Of a stretch of DNA of 14,970 nt, positions 1 to 5,994 are shown piece after piece. Positions within the stretch are counted from its first letter, which is position 1. Every line of letters begins with the position of its first letter. The stretch is from OMOG01 sp041485845 (GTDB lineage: Bacteria > Acidobacteriota > Terriglobia > Bryobacterales > Bryobacteraceae): assembly GCA_041485845.1 (NCBI GenBank), contig JBGPKH010000161.1:1-14970 (forward strand), read 5' to 3'. The translations under genes and the position numbers were made by a program. The notes below the pieces were generated by a model, which searched no databases, had not been told where the DNA came from, and saw only the letters and a program-made list of their open reading frames with translations.

Positions 1-323
1 CGCAGCGGATCATAACCGTAATGGCGAACCGCCTCCGGCCAAGCGCATGGCGGTGACCAACGTCGGTTCGTGGCGGTACAGCGGGTGAACAGAGTTGCCT
101 AAAAATGGGGGTTCGGTCAGATTCTCGCTCAGAGCCGATAATATAAGGGAATTTCATCTACCATAGAAGGGCACTACTACGAGGGCTTCGTCTCGTCTCT
201 GCGCTGTGTCCGCTGAGGCGCGTACGGAGACTCGGTCATCATGCAGGTGGAAATGTGTTCGTCCCTCTGTTAAGCAACCCACGGCATTCTCATACACGGA
301 GGTGTGCTGAATGAACAATGAGT
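1..323. other. Left-edge stretch with no identifiable gene
   Basis: No recognisable gene was found here. Plus frame 2 is open from the window edge to a TGA at 86-88 and ends in the residues NVGSWRYSG, which could be the last 28 codons of a gene starting outside the window. A minus-strand frame is also open from an ATG at 155-157 off the left edge. Neither has a motif I recognise, so I do not call either. No convincing terminator hairpin was seen downstream of the lipoprotein gene that ends at 324. Confidence 0.3.
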
Positions 324-1100
324 CTAGAAGGCAAGCGTTTCCACGATTGAGCGAAGCAGTTTCTGATTCGCTGGCGTAAGCGATGCCGGGTGGGCCTGGA
401 TAATCAAACCCAGGCGATGTTGATGGTCGGCCGCTGAGACGTCAAAGATGAAGAGGGGGCCTTGCGCGACGGTGCTGATGAGGCGGCCGTTGGCGTCGGT
501 GGTTTTCAAGTTCACGTAGATTTCGTACCCCTCAGCACCGCGGTGGCTTTTGAACGGAAGGACCTTGGCTACGCTGGGACACGTTGTCCCGCCATTCGGA
601 CCGTCGCAGTCACAGGTCAGCCTCGCCTGCTCTTGGGCCCATTGTTCAAAGGTACCGCTGAGATCGCCGGAGTGAATATCGATTGTGATTGTGATGGGGC
701 CTTGCAAGGTGATGAAGGGTCCGTCAATCGAGGTGTCATTGTCGCCGTAGCTCTTGAGTTGGTAACTGGTCGGGTACTGAATTGTGTAGTGCGGGGGCTT
801 TTTGCTCTCGTAGGTAAGCCGGGTCGGAATGCGGTTGGTTGAAGGCGTTGCAGAAGGAATGGGTGGCTGGCGTTGGGCCGTGGGCTGGGCCTGGCGAGAC
901 GAGACATCCTGCGGGCTGTTCGACGAAGGGCTACAGGCGGTGACCGTGAGGAATATAACGCTAAGCGTCAGAGCGAGCTGGCGTGAGCGGCCATACTGGA
1001 ACACAGCTCGGTAGGATTCGGGAACGAGGTGGTCGCCCACCGCGGGCGGCGCGACCGCTGCCACAGGATTATCCGGGTTCAAATCCTTGAGTTCCAGCAT
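324..1100 (-). CDS. Putative lipoprotein of unknown function
   Basis: Family not recognised. From the ATG at 1100 the protein has 258 residues. It has a hydrophilic start of about 45 residues, then a hydrophobic segment ending in the lipobox-like VTAC. A Pro/Ser/Thr/Gln-rich linker follows, then a soluble domain of about 170 residues containing a Cys cluster (TCDCDGP...TTCP). This suggests a membrane-anchored extracytoplasmic protein. The ATG at 1100 was chosen because a GGGAGAAAGGG stretch lies just upstream. A GTG at 1004 would give a shorter signal (MFQYGRSRQ then the hydrophobic stretch to Cys) that fits a lipoprotein better but has no ribosome site. The open frame extends further up to 1208 without support. 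It lies 191 bp downstream of the broken lysE on the same strand. No enzymatic motif is visible; a binding or surface role is only a guess. Confidence 0.6.
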   Translation of the reverse strand: MLELKDLNPDNPVAAVAPPAVGDHLVPESYRAVFQYGRSRQLALTLSVIFLTVTACSPSSNSPQDVSSRQAQPTAQRQPPIPSATPSTNRIPTRLTYESKKPPHYTIQYPTSYQLKSYGDNDTSIDGPFITLQGPITITIDIHSGDLSGTFEQWAQEQARLTCDCDGPNGGTTCPSVAKVLPFKSHRGAEGYEIYVNLKTTDANGRLISTVAQGPLFIFDVSAADHQHRLGLIIQAHPASLTPANQKLLRSIVETLAF

Positions 1101-1516
1101 ATCAGTATAACCCTTTCTCCCAGTCTGCGAAGGCTTCTTGACGGCGCAGACTGTGCCGATTCGATATCTCCCACGCTGTTTTGCCCTGTTTCCAAAGTCG
1201 AAGACCATGGAACGCTTGAGTGTTTATACCAGGAGCCGGTAAACAATTTATAAAGATGTTGCGTCGTAATAGCGCCGGATCAGCTCCATCCCTACCGCCC
1301 TTCATCGAACGCCAGCCTGAGACCGAAGGCGATGAAGACAGCGCCCGTGGCCCGGTCGAAGGCCGCCACAACCCGGGGATGCCCCAGCGCCGGCGAAAAG
1401 AAAGCAGCGGCCCGGGTGAGAAGCAAGAACCACACGAGCCCTTCAGCGACATGAACGAGGGCCAGCAGCATGCTAAAGGTCAGCACATTGACGCCCGAGG
1501 GGATGAATTGCGGCAT

Positions 1517-1525
1517 AAAGCTGAT
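1517..1525. repeat. Target-site duplication, left copy
   Basis: AAAGCTGAT, identical to 1840-1848, directly abuts the left inverted repeat of the inserted element. In the lysE frame it encodes the ISF that appears on both sides of the insertion. Confidence 0.9.
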
Positions 1526-1839
1526 CACTGCTGTCCGGCTCCAAGTCTTGTGTTTTCCGCGGCTTGCGGAAGTGACCTAAATCGATGTGGGAGCGTGTGG
1601 GTCCGGACCCCTGTAAAATGGGCCTCCGAGTAAGTCGAGGTCATCTGTCGAAAGTGTAGAAATCGGTAGATCTTTCGACGTTTTGAGCGACCGGCAAGCC
1701 GTTAAGTGCTTGATTGTCAGTGCTGCTCGGTAATTCCATTTTCAAAACGATTCAAATCGTTTTAAGGCGTTTTTCCGGCTATCGCCTTCATACGAAAAGG
1801 CTTGCGAGAGTCCGCAAAGTACTTTACCGGACAGCAGTG
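1526..1839. mobile_element. 314-bp MITE-like non-autonomous transposable element
   Basis: The ends are perfect 13-bp terminal inverted repeats: CACTGCTGTCCGG at 1526-1538 and its complement at 1827-1839. Similarity continues imperfectly for about another dozen bases (AAGTCTTGTG against AAGTACTTTGCG, read inward). A 9-bp direct duplication flanks it, and the surrounding lysE is continuous without it, so this is a bona fide insertion. The interior has no ORF large enough for a transposase. It holds several dyads: GGGTCCGGACCC at 1599-1610, GTCGAAAG/CTTTCGAC at 1647-1654 and 1672-1679, and a near-perfect hairpin at 1744-1763. It is either a true MITE or an internally deleted insertion sequence. 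The 9-bp duplication is compatible with IS4-type elements among others, but I cannot assign a family from memory. It would need a transposase supplied in trans. Confidence 0.88.
1744..1763. repeat. Perfect inverted repeat inside the MITE
   Basis: AAAACGATT, a 2-nt CA loop, then AATCGTTTT: a 9-bp perfect stem. It lies near the right end of the element. It may be a structural feature of the element, a protein-binding site or a remnant of a regulatory site; the sequence does not tell which. Confidence 0.7.
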
Positions 1840-1848
1840 AAAGCTGAT
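1840..1848. repeat. Target-site duplication, right copy
   Basis: Second AAAGCTGAT copy, immediately outside the right terminal inverted repeat. The two copies are identical, which suggests a fairly recent insertion. Confidence 0.9.
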
Positions 1849-2360
1849 ATAAAACACACCGACCTTGGGATTGAGGATGTTGGTGAGGAAACCCCGTGCA
1901 AACCAGCGGCTGCCGCTCACGGCGGCGGTCGGCTCGACAATCGCATGCAGCATATTCGCCTTGGGGACCGGCGGATGCGAAGGCCGGCGCAGCAGCAGCG
2001 TGATTCCGAGATACGTCAGATAGCAGGCACCGCCGATGCGCAGGGCGGTGTAAGCGTAAAGAGAAACCGCAAGCAGGGCACTGATGCCGACGGCACCCGC
2101 CAGGCCCCACACCAGAACGCCACAGGAGATGCCCAGGCCGGCCAACAGTCCACGCCTTCTGCCCTCGACGGCGGCGGTCCGCAGGACGAGAGCCGTATCG
2201 AGGCCCGGGGTGATCGTCAGGAGTCCGGCGGCGAGCGCAAAAGCTATCAGCGCGTGCGCAACATTCATCGAAAAGGCCTCACTTCGCCCGGATACCGGGA
2301 AAAACAGACGGCCATACTGCGAGGACGACGGCAACCCGCCGAACCGAGAGTCCGAAGGGG

Positions 2361-3868
2361 TCAGCCCGCCAGGAAGGCAGCCATCAGCTCTATCGCGTCC
2401 CAAAGGTTCTGAATCCGCAGGTTCTCGTTCGCGCTGTGCTGGTTGTTGTCATGGTTTGCAATCGGGACCATGACCGCCGGGCCCGGAGAATGTCCTCGAT
2501 CATGTAGAAGGGAACGCTGCCGCCTATGGTCGGCAGCTTGATGACGGGACCGCGAGCAGACTCGGCGATCGTCAGCAGCATTTGCGAAATTGGCAGGTCC
2601 ATCGGGACGCGGGATGCGTTATAGCCGCCCCGGCCGACGGTGACACGCGCAACCTTGGGGTGCAACATGCGAAGCGCCGCATCGGGCTCGTGATCGACTA
2701 CGAGATAACTCTGTTTGCGGATGAAGTCGATGACGCGGGCCACAGTCTGGGCATGATCCATGCCTTTCACGAGCCGCAGATCAATGCTCGCCGCGGCGGT
2801 TGCCGGAACAATGTTGTTGGCGCTCTCACCGGTTCTGGCGCTGGTGAATCCCCGCAGATTCAATGACGGCAGATTGATCATCTCGACGAGTTTTTTCCCG
2901 CCGCCTTCGGTCCTGCCGAGCCAGAGCTCTTGCCTGAGGGCGCCATCCGCGTCAGGGGCCTCGGCGAGCGCACGCTGCTCGGAGGCGGTCAGCGGGACGA
3001 TCCCATCGTAGAAGTGATCAATCAGAACGCGTCCCTCGTCATCCTGCATCGACGCGATGAGCCGGGCCAGCATCCGGGCCGGATTGGGCGCCCAGTTGGC
3101 GTATTGCCCGCTGTGCAGCTCGCGACGCGCGCCGTAGACCGCAATGTCGATCGTGGCGAAACCGCGCGCGCCAAAGACTATCTGCTGGCGCCTGGTTGGA
3201 TGCACAGGGCCATCGCAAATCAGCCAGACATCGCCGGCGAGGAGGTCCTTGTGTTTTTCGAGGATTTCGGCCAGATGCGGTGATCCTGGCTCTTCCTCGC
3301 CTTCAAAGACGAACTTGTGATTCGAACGCAGCGAGACATTGGCCGCCTTTAGCCCATCAAGCGCCGCCGCGATAGCGACGATTGCCTCTTTGTCGTCTGA
3401 GGAGGAGCGGGCGTAGAGACGCCACTCTGGATCGAGAGCGCCTTTTGCCGGCGCAACGACCACGTGACCGCCGTCTTCAAGCGGGCGGTCACGCAGCACG
3501 GGCTGCCACGGCGGTGTCGCCCATTCCTTGGGGTCTGCCGGCTGTCCATCGTAGTGCGCGTAGAAGACGAGCGTCTTTGTCGCGCCCGGTGTCCGGATCT
3601 CGCCGAAGACGACGGGCACCGAACCTGCTGTCTCAAGCATCCGGCACCTGATGCCACGCTGCTCCATCAGATGGGCCACGGCACTGGCATTACGGCCCAT
3701 GTTTTCCCGGTCGCTGGCGACGTTGGGGATCGCGAGAAATTCCATGAGTTCGGAGAGGATCGCGCGTTCGTGTGCGGCGCGCCAGCGCGCCGCCGCCGCT
3801 GCCGGTGGCGATTGCGCGAAAGCGCCCAAGGAAAGTGCGAACAAGAGAGTAACAGCAGCGTTTTTCAT
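2361..3868 (-). pseudogene. Secreted M20-family metallopeptidase (dipeptidase-like), 3' frameshift
   Basis: Zinc-dependent M20 exopeptidase. A Sec signal peptide (MKNAAVTLLFALSLGAFAQS) sends it to the periplasm. Visible catalytic elements are H105 and D107 in YAHYDGQP, the bridging Asp in SSSDDK (about 158), the base/ligand pair in EGEEEPGS (about 192-193), D219 in WLICDGP, and the dimerisation-domain His in ARRELHSGQ (about 252). The open frame continues to 2390, but after GGSVPFYMIEDILR it turns into an Arg/Thr-rich nonsense tail. One base is missing at the CCC at 2482-2484 (a G run on the coding strand). Adding it restores PAVMVPIANHDNNQHSANEN and a TGA at 2361-2363, giving 502 residues. 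The lost segment contains the family's last metal-ligand His (QHSANEN), so the encoded 492-residue form is probably inactive. Its ATG abuts the aminotransferase stop (TAGATG), which indicates translational coupling. A sequencing error in the G run is the alternative to a real mutation. Confidence 0.85.
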
Positions 3869-4968
3869 CTAGGCCACCACCTTCTCGAAGGCAGTGCGGA
3901 ACTTGCCCATCTCCTCATCCGTCCCGATTGCGACACGCATCCACGTATCCAGGGAATCAAAACGCCTGGCGACCGCCACTCCTTGCGCGAGCATGCGGGG
4001 GATTGCTTCCTGCACACTTTGCCGGATCTCGATCAGAACGAAATTGCCATGGGGCGGAATGTAGCGGAGACGCTTTTGATCGAGCCAGGCGCAGAGGCGG
4101 GCGCGGATGCGGCTGCGTCTCTGCCGACGTTCTGCGACAAATCCTTCGCCCAGTTGAATCGCGGCCATCGCCGCCCGCGCCCCCAGGATGCTGATGACGT
4201 TGTTACGAAAAGGCTGCATACGCTTGACCAGATCAGCGCGCGCGCAGCCAAATCCCACGCGTACACCCGCCATACCGTAAAGTTTCGAAAATGTGCGTGT
4301 CGCGATGACGCTTCGGCCCTCGCGCACATAGGCGATACACCGCTTTCGACTTCCTGAGATTCTGCAAAACGGATGTAGGCTTCATCGATGAGCAGCACCG
4401 TATTAGCCGGCAGATGCTCGGCCAGCCAGCGGAGCTCGCTTTTCGGCGTGATCGAAGAGGTCGGATTGTTGGGATTTCCCAGGTGAATCACGCCTCCGCC
4501 CGCCTTTTTTGCTGCTGCGGCCATCCGTTCGATATCAGCGGACCACTTCGTGGTGAGCGGCACTTTGATAATGCTGCGTCCGGACGCTTCGGCAACATCA
4601 CGTGTCATCTCCTACGTCGGCCACGCCGTAATCAGGGGCCGGCCGGCCGATGCAAACGCATCGATCGCGCGGTGCAGAACTTCGGTCGACCCCGCCCCGA
4701 GGATGACCTTGTCCGCACTGACGCCCACGGATGCGGCGAGCAGCTCGTTCAGCGCCGGAAAGACGCGGTGATTGTACCGGCCCGCGTCTGCGATGGCCCT
4801 CGATATTGCTTCTTTGGCCTCGGGCGGCGGGCCTTCCGGGTTCTCGTTGGCGTTCAGCCAGACGGTGTTCGCAGGCGCGGCGCCTGGCACGGCCGCATGC
4901 TGGGCAAAGGCGGTTTCCGGTGAGAGGCCAGCCAGCGCCAGTCTGCCAAAATCACGACGCGTAAGCAT
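3869..4968 (-). pseudogene. HisC-like PLP-dependent aminotransferase with Tat signal, nonsense and frameshift
   Basis: Class I/II aminotransferase resembling histidinol-phosphate aminotransferases, with an N-terminal twin-arginine signal (TRRDFGRLALAG) that would export it folded. Family motifs in order, numbered on the restored 366-residue protein: WLNANENPEGPP near 37, the phosphate loop GAGSTE near 91, GNPNNPTS at 164-171, DEAY with D195, and the PLP lysine K229 in TRTFSKLYGMAG. Two lesions interrupt it. An in-frame TAG at 4612-4614 stands where Tyr is expected (AWPT-stop-EMTRD). One missing base near 4330 shifts the frame between QEVESGVSP and VREGRSVIA. The longest products are 118, about 190 and 152 residues, none with all motifs. 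The ATG at 4968 has a strong AAGGAGG site, 21 bp after chrB, so it is the second gene of that cluster. True histidine biosynthesis is unlikely given the export signal; the substrate is unknown. Confidence 0.87.
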
Positions 4969-4989
4969 AATGTCCTCCTTGCTACCTGT

Positions 4990-5946
4990 TTATTCCTGGG
5001 GCACAGAGCGGAGCCTGGCATATAGCGCATCGAAGATCACCAGCCCTTCTTCCAGCCGTTGCGCATCACCGGCATGGCGAAGGCCCAAGCCTTCGATCAA
5101 GGCTGCGACTCCCGCCGTCTCGGGCCGGCCAAACTTCGCGTCCTTGAGGTCCAAATCGTGGACGATCTCCGCGATCGCCCGCAGGGGAGGTTCCCCGAGC
5201 CCAAACCGTTCCACCAGAACCTCAAACGAGCAGGCCTCTCCCTCATGGGTGAATTCGCCCTCGAACATGTCGAAGCGGAGTTCACCCTCGCGATGAACAT
5301 ACTGGTCCGGGTCAACGAATGAAAAGTCGGCGGCATGATCAATGAACCGCCGGATCAGCCAGCAACAGGCGGTCCGGTCGATCTTGATCCCGCGGCGCGT
5401 CACCCACCTGTGGCCGTTGAAGCCGCTCGCGGGCGACGCCGGGCGGATTTCCTGGTCGCGTTTTCCAAAGCTCTGTTCGATCTCACTCATAAGGTTCAGC
5501 ACCTCCTGCTTGCCGGTTGCTTCAAAAAAGTCGATGCGGCTCACCTCGTCGTACCGCTTTCTGAGCTTCCGAAGACCGGCCTGCGGATTCAGCGCGTCGT
5601 CCCGGCTTCCGTTCTTTGCCTGCGCCTCGACGAGAGCCTGGGCTTCGGTCAGCAAGTCCCGGTAATCGGCTGCTCGAAGCCGGCGGAACGACTCCTGCAT
5701 CGACTCGTCGGTAAGGCCTGCGACTGCCTCGGTGCGAAGTACCCAGGCTTCGCCGCCTTCGCTTCTGATCTCTTTCAGGAGCCACTGGAAATCCTCGATG
5801 GCGTCTTCGCCGTCAGGAAGCAGGTAGGCTGATTTCTTCAGGGCCAGGGCGCCGATCTGCTTGAGCCGACGCAAGATCCTGGCCCTGAGGTAAGGCGGCG
5901 AGGGTGGCACCTGGTGCAACAGGAGGAGCCATCGTTGGTGGTTCAT
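4990..5946 (-). CDS. chrB: Chromate resistance protein ChrB
   Basis: A 318-residue protein with the two-part ChrB layout. The N-terminal domain (about 5-100) has WLLLLHQVPPSPPYLR and the segment ALKKSAYLLPDGEDAIEDFQ. The C-terminal domain (about 180-312) has WVTRRGIKIDRTACCWLIRRF, a Cys/His-containing EFTHEGEACSFE, and a GLVIFDALYARL end. ChrB usually accompanies the chromate exporter ChrA and has been described as a chromate-responsive regulator; no chrA is in this window. The open frame continues upstream to 6537, but that extension is antisense to the permease gene. The ATG at 5944-5946 fits the family's start and follows a good sigma70-type promoter, leaving a leader of roughly a dozen bases and no Shine-Dalgarno. 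It heads the cluster with the aminotransferase, peptidase and lysE, and it is the only intact member. Confidence 0.88.
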   Translation of the reverse strand: MNHQRWLLLLHQVPPSPPYLRARILRRLKQIGALALKKSAYLLPDGEDAIEDFQWLLKEIRSEGGEAWVLRTEAVAGLTDESMQESFRRLRAADYRDLLTEAQALVEAQAKNGSRDDALNPQAGLRKLRKRYDEVSRIDFFEATGKQEVLNLMSEIEQSFGKRDQEIRPASPASGFNGHRWVTRRGIKIDRTACCWLIRRFIDHAADFSFVDPDQYVHREGELRFDMFEGEFTHEGEACSFEVLVERFGLGEPPLRAIAEIVHDLDLKDAKFGRPETAGVAALIEGLGLRHAGDAQRLEEGLVIFDALYARLRSVPQE

Positions 5947-5958
5947 AGACACAGTAGC

Positions 5959-5987
5959 TTGAAATAATATAGCAGTTGTGATAGAAA
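5959..5987 (+). promoter_or_regulatory. Possible weak promoter for the plus-strand permease
   Basis: TTGAAA (5959-5964), a 17-bp gap and TAGAAA (5982-5987) form a -35/-10 pair with a poor -10. It would start transcription almost at the permease ATG (5994), giving a leaderless message. It interleaves with the divergent chrB promoter, so the two would compete. Confidence 0.25.
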
Positions 5988-5994
5988 ATATCAA
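5966..5994 (-). promoter_or_regulatory. Sigma70-type promoter of chrB
   Basis: On the minus strand, TTGATA (5989-5994) and TATATT (5966-5971) are separated by exactly 17 bp; each hexamer differs from consensus at one base. Predicted transcription starts about 12-14 nt before the chrB ATG. A short dyad TGATA-GAAAA-TATCA (5979-5993) overlaps the -35 and could be an operator, but its 5-bp arms are weak evidence. Confidence 0.65.

Larger units (their letters stand above)
1292..2268 (-). pseudogene. LysE/RhtB-family amino-acid exporter, split by a transposable element
   Basis: Inner-membrane exporter of the LysE/RhtB superfamily, which exports amino acids or related metabolites with the proton gradient. 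The 5' part (2268 to about 1840) carries the N-terminal signature GLLTITPGLDTALVLRTAAV and runs to NPKVGVFYISF. The 3' part (about 1525 to 1292) resumes with ISFMPQFIPSGVNVLTFSML and ends at TAG. Between them sits a 314-bp element flanked by duplicated AAAGCTGAT. Removing the element plus one repeat copy (323 bp) joins the halves in frame into a 217-residue protein, almost the same length as the intact paralogue at 14258-14914 (218 residues). As it stands, the N-terminal product runs 25 codons into the element and stops at 1762-1764, losing the C-terminal membrane segments. The start ATG at 2268 has a weak GTGAGG site. It is the last gene of the chrB-aminotransferase-peptidase cluster, 92 bp after the peptidase's restored stop. 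Confidence 0.88.

Noticed and set aside
311..379. 22-codon plus-strand frame with a GGAGG-like site upstream
   Set aside because: Very short, antisense to the end of the lipoprotein gene, with no recognisable features.
1526..1839. Element as a complete insertion sequence with its own transposase
   Set aside because: At 314 bp with only short open frames and no DDE-type or other transposase motif, it cannot be autonomous.
3464..4357. 297-codon plus-strand open frame over the peptidase/aminotransferase junction
   Set aside because: It is antisense to two recognisable families and has no motif of its own.
4612..4614. TAG in the aminotransferase as recoding (pyrrolysine or readthrough)
   Set aside because: A frameshift lies downstream in the same gene, no stem-loop or recoding gene is seen, and other genes in the window use TAG as an ordinary stop.
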